Positions 24,102 through 35,721 of a stretch of 64,000 nt of DNA are shown here, in pieces (the first letter of the stretch is position 1; every line of letters begins with the position of its first letter). Origin of the DNA: Flaccisagitta enflata (Eukaryota > Chaetognatha > Sagittoidea > Aphragmophora); contig OZ231127.1 in the NCBI GenBank assembly GCA_965153355.1, positions 11,532,001 to 11,596,000 on the forward strand, written 5' to 3'. Under the pieces are notes generated by a model that saw only the letters and a program-made list of their open reading frames with translations, made no database searches and was not told where the DNA came from. The translations under genes and the position numbers were made by a program.

Positions 24102-24936
24102 CAGTCGAGCTTCACTAGAGCGCACCCGCTAATAAGGCATCCCTCGCATTAAGGCATGATTTGAAAAGTCCCAACTTTTCTCTCTTTATTTCTTTGTTGA
24201 TAAGCCTCGCATATAAGGCACCCGCCTAATAGGCAAATTTCACTATAGCGCATGAAAAATGGGGTTTTTGGTGGATATTTTGCTCTCTTTGAAGGCTTCT
24301 GACAAACAAAGTGTTTTTAAGATGAGCAGGTGGATAAGCTAAGGGTGGAAGAAACGCCGATGAGAGCGATGAAGAGGTATACCGATGACGATGAGGAGGT
24401 ATACCAATGACGTAGAGGAGCACCGATGATTATGATGAAGAGGAAGTGAAAGAAACGGGAAATGAATGGGAGAGGAGGAAGATGATGAAGAAGAAGAGTG
24501 AAAACTCGATTTGCCGATAAATCCATGCCAATGAAAGATCGATGATGCCATGCTAGTGTGTGAATGAGATTTTTTGCCATTTTATGAGTTAAGAGAAATA
24601 GGTCTAAGACTGGTTGCTACCATCCTAGTTTCCAAATAAATGAAAGTGACAACTCTGTCCATATCTGTTGAGCACTGCAGTCGCATTTCTAGTCACATTC
24701 ATGGTAAGTCAGGTGGCGAGCTGGTGAATGAAAAATGATAACGGTAAGACAGTTCAATTTTTTTGCAAAAACTAGATGAAAATCCAAATTCTTTTTGTTG
24801 AAACTTCCAAGCATCCATCTATGCCAATTTGATTGCCTATTTGTGCAGAAATATACATGCTTGGCTATAAGGCACCTCGCCTAGAAGGCATGAAATCCAC
24901 CAGTCCCTTGAGATGCCTTCAAGTGAAGCTTAACTG
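24102..24936. mobile_element. TA-flanked pogo-like DNA transposon, non-autonomous, 835 bp
   Basis: Termini CAGTCGAGCTTCACT and, reading inward from the right, CAGTTAAGCTTCACT. Both are flanked by TA (24100-24101, 24937-24938). Subterminal 'GCGCACCCGCTAATAAGGCA' and 'AAGGCAC...AGGCAT' repeats line both ends. TA duplication and CAGT-GAGCTTC ends fit the IS630-Tc1/mariner-pogo group. No transposase ORF. Confidence 0.8.
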
Positions 24937-25251
24937 TAGTACAGATTAGTGGCGGGCTTACCTGGTTCGAACGGATAGACCAGGGCTCTTGGGTCTTAGA
25001 AGGTCCGTGTCCTTACTCCTGAGGCTTCAGAAAAGATCACAGCAAATTAACTTGGCATTTGGTATTTCACAGCCCTGCCTTATATCCAAACGGGCCTACA
25101 GACAGGTTGACGAATTATGCTTCTTCAATTTTACAAGTGTATTAAACAAAACGATTCAGACATCACTACCGGTCCTGGAGAAAAGGGGGCGAACAATTAG
25201 CTAGTCGACATTTATCTAACTGGATGTCAGCTTGTACAGTAGGCAATAATA

Positions 25252-25407
25252 CACTCTTTGTTTTTTATAAGAACGTCATTTTTTGATCAAAGCCTTCAAA
25301 AGAGATAGAGATAGCTACTAATAAAACAATTACGATGTTCTTAATTTTGGAGCGATTTCAAGCCTTGATGTTCTTTTAAACTAGGTTCTTATAAAAAATA
25401 AAAAGTG
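25252..25407. mobile_element. TA-flanked MITE, CACTCTTT family, 156 bp
   Basis: Left CACTCTTTG...TTATAAGAACG, right ...GTTCTTATAAAAAATAAAAAGTG, TA at 25250-25251 and 25408-25409. Internally 'AAGCCTTCAA' and 'AAGCCTTGATGTTCTT', shared with 47162-48322. Confidence 0.75.
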
Positions 25408-25409
25408 TA

Positions 25410-25640
25410 CCCAAAATTGAACGACTAGATATCTCCTCTGTGAGAATCATTCGTCAAACTATGCAGAATATTTCGATATGCACCCCGGGGAGGAGACGGT
25501 TAACTGGGCTGGAATTTCCTTGTTATGACTAAATGAGTGACTCAATTGTATTTTACGCAAGACAGTTTTTCGAATTCCCAAAGGCTTTTTCCTCTCTTAT
25601 CGTGAGTTATCATTTATTTCCCATGACTGGTTGAAGGAAT
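25410..25640. other. No gene seen
   Basis: Short unique-looking interval between two small transposons. Confidence 0.4.
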
Positions 25641-25830
25641 AACAAGGCCGGATACACGGCTACCCCAGGCACGTGCGGGTGGGCAGGAGCAGTGCAGAAA
25701 GTCACGAGAATATTTGGGCAGGAGCAGTTAGCTAAAAAAGCTGAAAAAAACGCCAAAAAAATAAAAAGGGACAGACCGACCGACCGACGGACCAACATAG
25801 CGGGGTGTAGAGACGTGTGCATGCGACTAA
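25641..25830 (+). mobile_element. HINE-like repeat, near full length
   Basis: AACAAGGCCGGATACACGGC, CACGTGCGGGTGGGCAGGAG, ACAGACCGACCGACCGACGG core, and degraded stem ACGTGTGCATGCGACT ending CTAA. Confidence 0.83.
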
Positions 25831-25839
25831 AAAGGTAGA

Positions 25840-26395
25840 ATAAGTTAAAGACTCAGTTTCAGCGATTTTTATCGCTTTTCAAGTTCTAAGAAGTAAGAAC
25901 CAAACTTATCTAGATGTAACCAGCTGAGCTTGCCGGCAGGTTTCCTGATTTTGGCCAATCAAAAAGCTCCAAAAAAGACAAGGCCGTCGCATCGTAGGCA
26001 TTGGTAATGGACTGATGGTAGAGGGAGACCAATTGGTAAGACGGACAAGACAGTTTGGGCCAAACTCTAGGAAATAAAGAGAAACCTAGAGAACCTAGAG
26101 AAGCCTAAGAATCAAAGCGAATTAAAGGTATTTCTTTTGGAAATCTGTGCACAATTCCAACACAAATTCAAGTAAAAATATTGAAATATATAGGGCCAAA
26201 TCATTTATGGCTGGGCCTCAGCCTAATCAATTACAATTTCTATAGGGTTGAATGGCGATCTCCAAGGAAAAAAGATTTATGTCGCTGATTGGTAAAGGTA
26301 TGTCCATAATTGTTGCAGTATCAAAAGCCAACAATTTATTCGGCATTTTTCAATGGTTAGCCTGAACAAATTTGGGATTTAAACCAAACGAAAAT
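25840..26395. other. No gene seen
   Basis: AT-rich, no coding signal or transposon end recognised. Confidence 0.4.
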
Positions 26396-26398
26396 AGA

Positions 26399-26974
26399 AA
26401 CAAGGCCGGATACACTCTTTTTTTTGAGTAAGGACAAAGTTTATAAGGACATGAGGCTGAAATTTTACAAAAAATTAAGGATATTTTAAGGACAAAGCCC
26501 AGCCTCAGCTTTGTAAAAAAAATTTTGTTACAAAATTTTGATTATTTTTACGCAACTTCTTAAACAAAATAATCATGTTTATAGAAAATAATAGCACTCA
26601 TTTTTGCTAAGTAATGTAACATTTTAGTAAAAACAACTGCAAAGTAATTATTGTTATTTCTAACTTGTATTTACTTATATTGAACATCCACTATTTTAAT
26701 GCATAAAATATAATCAAAAGAACATCATACAAAAATATTAAGAACACGCTAAGGACATTTCAGCCTAAAATTTGCAAAAATTTAAGAACATACCAGCCTC
26801 AGAAAAAATTTACTGGTCCTTATAAAAAGAAAAGAGTGTACACGGCAATCCAGTCGCGAACGGTTGGGCAGGAGCAGTAATGCGAAAACTGCTCGGAATT
26901 CAAAAATTTCACCTACCGACCGACCTACTAACCGACCGACACGGCAAGGTGTAGAGTCGCGTGTCCGCGACTAA
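26399..26974 (+). mobile_element. HINE-like repeat split by a MITE
   Basis: Left end ACAAGGCCGGATA stops at 26412 and resumes at 26839 with TACACGGCAATCCAGTCGCG, core ACCGACCGACCTACTAACCG, stem AGTCGCGTGTCCGCGACT, CTAA at 26971-26974. Removing the insert and one TA restores the arrangement of the other copies. Confidence 0.85.
26413..26838. mobile_element. TA-flanked MITE, CACTCTTT family, 426 bp
   Basis: Ends CACTCTTTT / AAAAGAGTG with TA at 26411-26412 and 26839-26840. Subterminal 'TATAAGGAC' repeats. Inserted in a HINE-like repeat whose other copies show the single TA, which proves the insertion and its TSD. Confidence 0.88.
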
Positions 26975-26979
26975 AAACT

Positions 26980-27600
26980 ATTTTTAACTAGGCTAGCCGG
27001 GGTGATGGCGCAGGGACGATGGAACGAAACAAGGACATGTAGGCCAATCTGTGAGCGACAAGGGTTTTGCTTGACCAATGAAGCAATGAACGAAGACAAT
27101 ATAAGATATGCTTTGGTGTAGACAAAAAACAAACAGTAGATCCACGTTTTAAGCTTTATCCTGAATCGTTTTAAAAACTCATTCTTAATCGCAAGAAGAA
27201 AAATATCAAAACCATCATTCACTCGACAAAAACAGACAAAAAAAGACAGACCGGCAGTATCACTTGCAAAGTCGCGCGCTCCGAAAATAAATTGACAAGC
27301 TTCTTTCAGAACGATCAATATGAGAACAAGGTTGCGAAATTTTCTGATGGTTATCGGAGAAGTGTGCGAGTTAAAAACTATGTAGAGAAGTGAAAATGAA
27401 AATGGAGGTATAAAGTAGCTATTTTTTTATGTTTAAAAAGATTGTTTTAAAAAGTTCTGAGATTAAAAAGACCATTACGCATTAATAGAGGGACAATATC
27501 ATGAAATAAAGAATCAGGAAAATCTTTCTCTCTCTTCTTTCTCTTCCTCGCAGTCGAATTGTTGTTTTTCTTTTTTGCGAGGCAAATTGGTCCCTTTTTC
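26980..27600. other. No gene seen
   Basis: One 115-codon minus-strand frame (26971-27318) has no recognisable domain and normal AT-rich composition; I do not call it. Confidence 0.35.
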
Positions 27601-27609
27601 AGCGTTGTT

Positions 27610-27719
<110 letters not shown>

Positions 27720-27828
27720 TGCCAGAAGAAGCAACCACCCGACATCTGATCTCGCTATTACATTTTGTTCGACGGTTTTTGCCACTTTAGCTCTCTCGTG
27801 AGTGAGCCAAAGATAGCAAAGAAAGGGA

Positions 27829-28324
<496 letters not shown>

Positions 28325-28374
28325 CTGTCGCTCAATAGTTTCTCTTTCAATTGAGATGGCTTTGTCGCGAATCT

Positions 28375-28500
28375 CTCTCTCTCTCTTTCTATGAGATGCG
28401 TCGCTGAGTGGTTTGTTGGACTGTTCACGTCCATCCTTCTCTCTATGAGATGTGTCGCTGAGGGGTTTGTTGGGTTGTTCACGCCCGCCTCTCCGCGGGA
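28375..28500. repeat. Two-copy tandem repeat
   Basis: CTCTCTATGAGATGYGTCGC plus TGAGKGGTTTGTTGG...TTCACG occurs twice, 58 bp apart. Confidence 0.75.
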
Positions 28501-28785
28501 GTCGAAATCAATTGGTTTGTCAGGATGTTGGTTGCACATTCGATTGGAGGTAATCCGATGTACAACAATCATTGGATTTATTCAGTGATTCTTGTTTTGA
28601 ATAGATTTGGTTTTTGAGTGACACAATTTGAACAGGTAGGACTGATGAAATATAGTTACATCCCTTTATACTGGATGCAGGAGTAGTAGAAAACTGTACA
28701 TGATAGGGTGGGCTAATTGGGTGCTTCACATAGCAAAAGTTCACCCTCTTTACCTAATGTGAAGTGGCCAATTATAGGACCCTTA

Positions 28786-30708
28786 CAGTACGAGTATCGA
28801 AGAACTGTAAAACTCTGGGGAAGCCATATCTGCCAAACGGCTACTTAATACAAATATATCAACTATAGCTATTTTGAGCCACTAACAAATTTAAGTCAAA
28901 TTTTTTGACTACAAAAACACTAAAGAAAATTCATATTATATTATTTAACATAGTTATATGTACCTCATTTTTTTTCCGCCTTTTCTTAGCTATGGCACTA
29001 AACCTCAAAAACACAAAGGAATATTTCCTATTTTTCAATAAAATTGCCTGATTTTTGTGGTAGTTTTAGACTCACAGGTGTAAAATCTCACATTTAAAGT
29101 AAAATTTGATACAGGTATGAGTATTTGAATTTTAAAATGCAGTGTAGATAATTCAAATTTTTTTTTTCAAATAAAATTCTGTCAATTGTCATATTTTGAC
29201 ATTAATCAATAACAAATTAAAGTTCTTGTTCTCATTAAAAAAATTTTCTCAACCTAAATGATCTATCTTGAGGCTGAATTGTCTTTTCATCATCTTCATT
29301 TTTGCAGCTACCAGTTATCTGTCCTGCTCTCCACCTAAAATTGAGCTCACTGACGTCATGAGATATTGACGTTAAATACTTTCAGAAAGAAAATCAGCAA
29401 ATTGCATTTTGGCTTTTGAGCTACAATTTTTTTTCTTCAGATACCTTCTTTTTTGCTGAAGTTACTCAAGTTTAAGCATATATTCATATTCCAGAATTTC
29501 ACATTTGTCAGTGAAGCCGTTTTAGAGTTATGATGGTCCAAAGTTTCAAAAAACGCCAATTTTTTAACAAAAATTATAATGAAAATTTTTCAAAAAAATT
29601 GAAAAAAAAAGTTGTCTTCAAGGTTTTGGATCTGGGCGAATTAGATATTTTCCAATTGTTTTGACCCACCCTTTGTAGACCATTTTTTGAAAATTTTTTG
29701 CCAATTTTTTACCCAAAGATTTGGTGGAAAAATTGGTGTTTTTTGAAACTTTGGACCATCATAACTCTAAAACGGCTTCACTGACAAATGTGAAATTCTG
29801 GAATATGAATATATGCTTAAATTTGAGTAACTTCAGCAAAAAAGAAGGTATCTGAAAGAAAAAATAAAATTTTATGCAAGCTCAAAAATGGCCAAAATGC
29901 AAATTTTGCTGATTTTGCTCTGACAAAGTAACTTTGAACGTCAATATCTCCGCAACCATAAGTCGCAGTGAGCTCAAATTTTAGGTGAAGTTAGGGCAGA
30001 TAACAGGTAACAACTCCACCAAAAATGAAGATGATCGGATGACAGGAACAGTTTTTATTCAACCTCAAAAAATGGGACATTTTTGCAATTTTTGAGAAAA
30101 ATTTTTTTTTTCTAATAGGGCTAGCCCGAAAAATTTTTTAGAGACTTTTAATTTGTTATCAATTATATAAAAATATGACAATTGACAGAATTTTTTATTT
30201 GAAAAAAAAAATTTGGATGGAAAATTGTCCTACACTGCATTTTGTGAAAAATTCAAATTTTCATAACTGTATCAAAATTTTACTTTAAGAGCTGAAATTT
30301 TGCACACTTATTAGTGAGTCCTAAAACTACTACCACGCCAAAAATCAGGCAATTTTATTGAAAACCTTAGGAAATATTCCACTTTTTGTGTTTTTTGAGT
30401 TTTGGGTGCCATAGCTACAAAAATTGGCGGAAAATCCCCAACAAAAAATGAAATTTGTGTAAATGTGTCTAACTAATATACATATGAGAGATTTTCTTTT
30501 TAGTGTAATTTTTGTAGTCAAAATCTGCAAAAAACTGAAAAAAAAATTTTTGGACTAAAAAAAATGAATTTGTTGGAATGGCTCCAAAACCTTAAACAAC
30601 ATAGTAGACCTATAGGTGCATTATGTGGTAAAAAATTTGATTATGAATCCTAGCCATTTGGCAGATATGGCTTCCCCAGAGTTTTACAGTTCTTCGATAC
30701 TCGTACCG
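28786..30708. mobile_element. Giant foldback, TA-flanked, 1,923 bp palindrome
   Basis: Arms start CAGTACGAGTATCGAAGAAC on the left and CGGTACGAGTATCGAAGAAC from the right, with TA at 28784-28785 and 30709-30710. Complementarity continues nearly to the centre: the block at 29465-29560 (TTAGAGTTATGATGGTCCAA) is inverted at 29735-29840. The apex is about 29640-29690. No ORF. The TA duplication suggests a Tc1/mariner-type non-autonomous element. Confidence 0.85.
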
Positions 30709-30718
30709 TACCATTTTT

Positions 30719-31015
30719 AGATGCGTCCGTCAGGAATGCATCTCTATAAGAGGGTCTGTCCGTCCGTCCATTGGTCCATTCAACCGTCCGTCTGTCCGTC
30801 CGTCCGTCAGTCCGTTACGCCTGTGCAAAAACCGCATTTCTCGACTGTTTTTGGCCATGGTGAGATCCTACACTGAAACAAATGATCAACCAACATGTTT
30901 TGAAAGTGATTTCACTCGTCTGTTTGTCCATCTGTCTCTCCATACATATGTCACATGATCAATCCACGCTGAGACACAGCCTGGACGCATTGTTGCCCGG
31001 TTGGGCTTGTTTTTT
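30719..31015 (-). mobile_element. HINE-like repeat, AGATGCG subfamily
   Basis: Stem AGATGCG...TGCATCT (30719-30742), CTATAAGAGGGTCTGTCCGT, GTCY core with Y variable, ending near GGGCTTGTTTTTT. Abuts the foldback at 30710. Confidence 0.7.
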
Positions 31016-31360
31016 ATCAAAAATTGTTCATCTTCTGTTTTTCAGAAAATTATTTTTTGAGGAAGTAATTTGCGTGGGATAAAACAATATGCTGACAATC
31101 TTTACATTAACTTTTACAAATTTCTACTCTCCGTAGAATTGTTAATTTGCCTATTTGTAACCTCTTTTATAGCTTATGTTCTGATATTTTAGTTTACTTT
31201 TACAAACATCATGATATCTTAAAACAAGTAATTATCCTTTTTGTAACAAAACTACACAGTATTTTGCTGAATTCAGGTAAATCTGTAGGAACTTTAAGGC
31301 CAAAACAAAAACGGAAGATAAAAGAATTTTGAAAAAAGGAAAATGATCATCTTCAAGAAT
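31015..31360. other. No gene seen
   Basis: AT-rich, no transposon end or ORF recognised. Confidence 0.4.
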
Positions 31361-31364
31361 TTTG

Positions 31365-31735
31365 CTCCTCCACATTGGGGGGGTCGGTAACAACGAACTT
31401 TGGAAATGCCAGTCGGACATATGGCCAAAGCGTGCACAATAACAGTATATAAACACATGTGAAAGGAAAAAGGGGTAACACTATATCATTTACAGTCGTG
31501 CCACACCCCTTATCTACATTGTAATGAATAGGGAGAAGGAAGAGGAAGAGGAAGCTCCTATACTTTACAATGGGAAAGGTAGGGTTGGCACGACTGTAAA
31601 TGATAAATTCTCATGAACTTTTCCTTTTAGTTATTAGGTTGATTGGTGATTGCGCACGGTCTGGTGATATGTCCGATTGGCATTTCCAAAGTAGGTTGAT
31701 ATCGACCCCCCCACTCCACATTACCCAGGGAGGGT
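31365..31735. mobile_element. Nested palindrome element
   Basis: Outer arms 31365-31442 and 31652-31730 are inverted copies (TTTGGAAATGCCARTCGGAC, GGGGGGTCG). At their apex sits a smaller TA-flanked palindrome (31493-31596). Confidence 0.7.
31493..31596. mobile_element. TA-flanked MITE, CAGTCGTGCCA family, 104 bp
   Basis: CAGTCGTGCCA...TGGCACGACTG with TA at 31491-31492 and 31597-31598; flanking TATCATT/AATGATA is also inverted. Confidence 0.72.
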
Positions 31736-32170
31736 GAAGGGATACTCCGAACTTTTCCTACGTTAAGCACCCAAGTGCGCTAATTGGAGGCTTCAGAAAG
31801 CTGATTTTAAGTTGGATTTGGGCTTAAGCAAGCTGTGGGCTTTAAGCGAGTTTGGAAGGTACAGACAAATGAACTGGTAGGTTAACAGCCCAAAAACGAT
31901 CCTTTTCGGCAGTGGCCCCTAACCATGGGCGAAAAAAAAAAACAAACCAAAAAACCCCCGCACATGGCATTTTTTGATGCCTTTGACCAGCTTGATTTCA
32001 ATATAAATACAAAAAATCAGTGACCGTTTGTAAGATATTTCGAAAGCTCTTCAAATCTAGACCAAGTAGAAAGTTGTCGCTCAATTCGTTTAGAAATGGT
32101 AACAGTTTGAAGTGAGCATTGGGGTGAGGTCAACCCTTAGAATCATATTATTGACGTTTTTCTCGTTTTT

Positions 32171-32545
32171 AGTTGCGTGCACGAGACTCTACAACCCACT
32201 TTGTCCGTCGGTTGGTTGGTTGGTCGGTCATGTTTAACCCTTTTTATGATTTTATTTTTAGTTGCGTGCTACGCGACTCTACACCCCGCTTTGTCGGTCG
32301 GTCCGTCCGTCGGTCCATCACACTTTACTTTTTTGGCGTTAATGGGGGTTTTGGCCTTATTTCTCCTGCCCAAATGTTCCACTGACCTCAATTATGGCCC
32401 CTGCCCACCCGCACGCGACTGGGGTAGCCGTGTATCCGGCCTTGTTTTTTACCCCACTGCTCCTGCCCAAATGGTCTAGTGACCTCAAATATGGCCCCTG
32501 CCCACCCGCAAGCGACTTCTGTAGCCGTGTATCTGGCCTTGTTTC
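32171..32545 (-). mobile_element. HINE-like repeat (outer copy, interrupted)
   Basis: Stem AGTTGCGTGCACGAGACT at 32171, GTCGGTTGGTTGGTTGGTCGG core, then interrupted by a second copy at 32260; its right half resumes at about 32447 (ACTGCTCCTGCCCAAATGG) and ends CCGTGTATCTGGCCTTGTTT. Confidence 0.8.
32260..32446 (-). mobile_element. HINE-like repeat nested in another copy
   Basis: Stem AGTTGCGTGCTACGCGACT, GTCGGTCGGTCCGTCCGTCGG core, CCCGCACGCGACTGGGGTAG, end CCGTGTATCCGGCCTTGTT. Complete copy inside the outer element in the same orientation. Confidence 0.82.
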
Positions 32546-33040
32546 CATAAAATGCCAAATCAGTTTGCCATGGAACCAATGATAACTTACTCAAGGCCAG
32601 CAAAATACATACTTCTACCATTTCAACAAGCAATTTAAGCCATTTCAATACACCAGTGGATGCACTGATGATAAAAGTCACTTTTAGGGCCCTTGTACTT
32701 CTGTTTATGCATGGCATGTTAAGGTGCTTTGATTACATAGAAAATCTCACCAACTGTCGGTTATGGATGGGAAGCACCAGTGGGAAATATATGGGAAATT
32801 TGATAAAAAATCCCCGCTATAAAACGACCTGCTCTTTTGTAAAATCCGGCAAACAACAAATTTTACACATTTTTCAGGTCGACAAAAAGCCTTGGATTGG
32901 ACAAACACTCAAACAATGGACTTTAGTCTGAGCTTAGATACTGTAGACTAGTTTTAAGGGCCAAGGGTTCATGTTTAAAACAAAAAGGCAATATTTTCTA
33001 GGCTTATAGCCCTAAGGTCTTGGATATGGCAAAAAATGGA
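32546..33040. other. No gene seen
   Basis: AT-rich insertion between the two halves of host unit 1; no termini recognised. Confidence 0.35.
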
Positions 33041-33226
33041 ATTACTTCACTCATCATTGTAATCTGTCAATTGAAGGGATTCTGTAGTTATAGCTCTGTC
33101 TGTAAAAGCATGAAAAATAAATCTGACAAAAAGAAACTAAGAAAAATTTAGGGGAAAATGAAAATAAAACTTTTTATCTACAAAATGGTGCCAAGCAAGT
33201 CAATCAATTTATAAATGGTAATCAAA

Positions 33227-33457
33227 CAAGGCCAACACCTATAAGTCGCGTGCAGGACATAGATCACTTAAGATGACTTTTATTGATTCAAGATGACTTA
33301 AAATGACTCAAGACGACTTTAAAAGACTTAAAAAGACATAAAATGACAGAAATGACTACATTGACCTATTTGACTTAAGTGACTTAAATTAACATAGAAT
33401 GACTCAGAATGACTTAAAATGACTTAGAATGACTTAGAATGACGTGCACGCGACTAA
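33227..33457 (+). mobile_element. HINE-like repeat, AACACCTATAAG subfamily, GACTTA array
   Basis: Left end ACAAGGCCAACACCTATAAG, TCGCGTGCAGGACATAGATC, then about 18 degenerate GACTTAAAAT / GACTTAGAAT units, then GTGCACGCGACTAA. Small relative of the giant copy at 45387-47163. Confidence 0.8.
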
Positions 33458-33988
33458 TAAAGGCATTTATTCCATGAATTCAAGTAAGTAAAAACGTCAT
33501 ATCTGTCAGATTTCAATTTGATACTTTTTTTTTTCAAACTAATATAGCATCTAGAGTATTTAAGTTAGAATTTCGGCAGTGGGCAAAAAAAAAAAAAAAA
33601 AAAAAACAAAAAAAAACTGCACATGGCATTTTTTGATGCCTTTGACCAGCTTGATTTCGATAGAAATATAAAAAATCAGTTACGGTTTGAAAGATATTGG
33701 AAAGCTCTTAGAATCTAGACCAAGTGGAAAGTTGTCGCTTGACTTGTTTAGAAATGGTAACAGTTTGAACTGAGCATCATCATAATCTGTCAATTGCAGG
33801 GATTCTGTAGTTTTAGTTCTGTCATTAAAAGCATGAAAAACACATCTGATAAAAGGAAACTTAAGAAAATTTAAGAGAAAATAAAAATATAACCTATTAT
33901 CTATAAAATGGCGCCAAACAAACCTGTTTGAGTCAATCCATTTAGAAATGGTAATCAAATGAAGACATTTAGTCCATGAATTCAAGTA

Positions 33989-35074
33989 TAGTGGAGCACC
34001 GCTAGAGCGCACCCGCTAATAAGGCATGCCCGCCTATAAGGCATCTAATTTACAGTCCCTTGAAAGATTTGGTAGTTATTTCTATATTGGGTCATTTCCA
34101 CAATAAACCAGCCCAGCTAAAATTCATGATGTAACAGGCAAAAAAATTGTTTTTATAATGTCAATCTTTTTTTTTCATGATAGAAGCTGTTGTAACACAT
34201 TACCAGGGATTCTGTGCCTAGCCAATATCCTTCATACTTGAAATTATGATAGGCTATGTAGCAAAAAATAGGCCAAAATCACCCCCTTTTTTATGTCACA
34301 CTGATGTCACACTCAAAACCACAATGAAAAAGATATCAAAAAATCATTAAGCCTACCCAACTGTTGACCATTTTTGTTTAATTGCAATTCCTTAAGAAGA
34401 ACTAACGATTCTATGTTGACCAGTTGTCATTTACTATGGAAAAATTTCACTTTTAGTTGATTTGTCTAAAATGATGATTTTTTCGATTTTGACATATAGT
34501 AATATAATATATTTTAAATGATAATGTCTTAGGTATTATGGAAAATTTCTTTTTTCCCCCTTTAGTACAGACATAACCCAGGTTACATGCAAAATTTCAG
34601 ACATTAACGTCAATTTTAACTGGAAACATTGATTTTTGAAGAGAGTGACCTAATATGTTAACACCCTGTTACTCTAATGTTACTCTGAATATGATAAGAA
34701 TTAACATAGTTGAACATATTTTAAGTATTAGAAAGGGATGTGGAAGCGGTCGAATTTAATGCCGCTTCGCTTCCGCTTTCGCCTCCATTTTCCAGTTCAA
34801 ATACTAGTAGCTATCCTATCCTCTAAATTGGAAGCGGTCAATCGCTTCCACATCCCTTGTATTAGAGTATTTTTTTTATATGATGTAAAAGAATATCAAA
34901 TTCTAAGCATAAAACTCAAATTTCAAGCTATTAGATGCAACCATTATGAAATTATAATATTTTTATGAATGTTAACGAATTCAATCGCCTAATTTCCGCC
35001 AGTCTAGTTTATTGTGGAAACTGCCATTAGCAATAAGGCAGTCCCTTGGCATGCGCTCTAGTAAAGCTCAACTG
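33989..35074. mobile_element. TA-flanked pogo-like element, 1,086 bp
   Basis: Left TAGTGGAGCACCGCTAGAGC, right (inward) CAGTTGAGCTTTACTAGAGC, TA at 33987-33988 and 35075-35076; subterminal CGCTAATAAGGCA as in 24102-24936. The empty target is visible at 33474-33510, where CATGAATTCAAG-TA-AGTAAAAACGTC is uninterrupted. Confidence 0.85.
34733..34858. mobile_element. hAT-like MITE, 126 bp, 8-bp TSD GTATTAGA
   Basis: Perfect 16-bp TIR AAGGGATGTGGAAGCG at both ends; identical GTATTAGA at 34725-34732 and 34859-34866. Interior has GCTTCCGCTT hexamers, as in 57380-59038. It lies inside the pogo-like element, so it is younger. Confidence 0.9.
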
Positions 35075-35289
35075 TAAGTGAGAACGTCATATCTGTCAGA
35101 CTTTTATTTGATACTTTTTTTTCAAACTAATATAGCATCTAGAGTATTTATGTTATAATTTCTCAAATGGAAGATTTTTCAAAGCTCTTTAAAATGGTCA
35201 TAGATTCTATGTACTTGCTCAAAAGCTACACCAACTTAGGGTAGAATTAAGCAAAGAGCGATTTTTTTTGCCCATGGTTAAGGGAGACT

Positions 35290-35470
35290 TTCAAAAGCCT
35301 ATTTATCCATTTGTCCCCCCAGCCTGAAATCAGCTTTTTCAAGCCCCAACACAGCCTTCTTGGGCCTAAAATCAGCACTCTTCGAGCTTCAAATCAGCGC
35401 TCTCTCAGGCCTCAATCCACTCTCTTTGGCCTCAGACCAGCCTTCCCAAACCTCAAAACTCGGAAGCTTT
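35290..35470. repeat. Family-3 internal array fragment
   Basis: GCCTCAAATCAGC / GCCTGAAATCAGC-type units about 20 bp long; a second stretch lies at 35810-35985. Frames through them give Gln/Ser/Leu text and are not genes. Confidence 0.65.
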
Positions 35471-35570
35471 TTCTAAAACGATTCAAATCTTTTGCTTCTT
35501 TTTTTTTTGGTTTTCACGCTTGGGCCTACTATCTCCAACCCCATCCCTGGCCCAAGGCCAACGACTCTAA

Positions 35571-35721
35571 GTCGCGTGCGGTTGTCAAGACAAAAAGTCA
35601 AAATGCAAAATCACTTGAAACGATGTAAATCAGTGAAAGAAAGTTAACGTGGACGGACCAACAGACCAATGGACTGACCGACCGACATAGCGGGTCAAAG
35701 AGTCGCGTAGCATGCGACAAA
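35571..35721 (+). mobile_element. HINE-like repeat, partial
   Basis: AAGTCGCGTGCGGTTGTCAA, GACGGACCAACAGACCAATG core, stem AGTCGCGTAGCATGCGAC then A-run. The left-most AACAAGGCC end is missing. Confidence 0.75.

Larger units (their letters stand above)
31890..35290. repeat. Host tandem repeat (~600 bp unit, over two copies) loaded with insertions
   Basis: Blocks 'CACATGGCATTTTTTGATGC...TTTAGAAATGGTAACAGTTT' at 31960-32115 and 33615-33770, 'AATCTGTCAATTG.AGGGATT' at 33060 and 33785, and 'CGTCATATCTGTCAGA...CATCTAGAGTATTTA' at 33495-33560 and 35090-35150 recur in the same order. Intervening DNA is explained mainly by transposons at 32171-32545, 33227-33457 and 33989-35074. 'TAACCATGGGC' at 31920 and its inverse at 35270 bound the block. 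Confidence 0.7.

Noticed and set aside
26971-27318. 115-codon minus-strand ORF
   Set aside because: No domain, no repeat-free conservation evidence, length expected by chance in this window.
31913-35287. One single 3.4-kb transposon bounded by TAACCATGGGC inverted repeats
   Set aside because: The interior shows a duplicated host unit in direct orientation, so the inverted ends may be incidental; treated as a loaded tandem repeat instead.
35311-35628. ORF of 105 codons before the gypsy fragment
   Set aside because: Lies in a family-3 minisatellite and HINE-like text; no RT or gag similarity.
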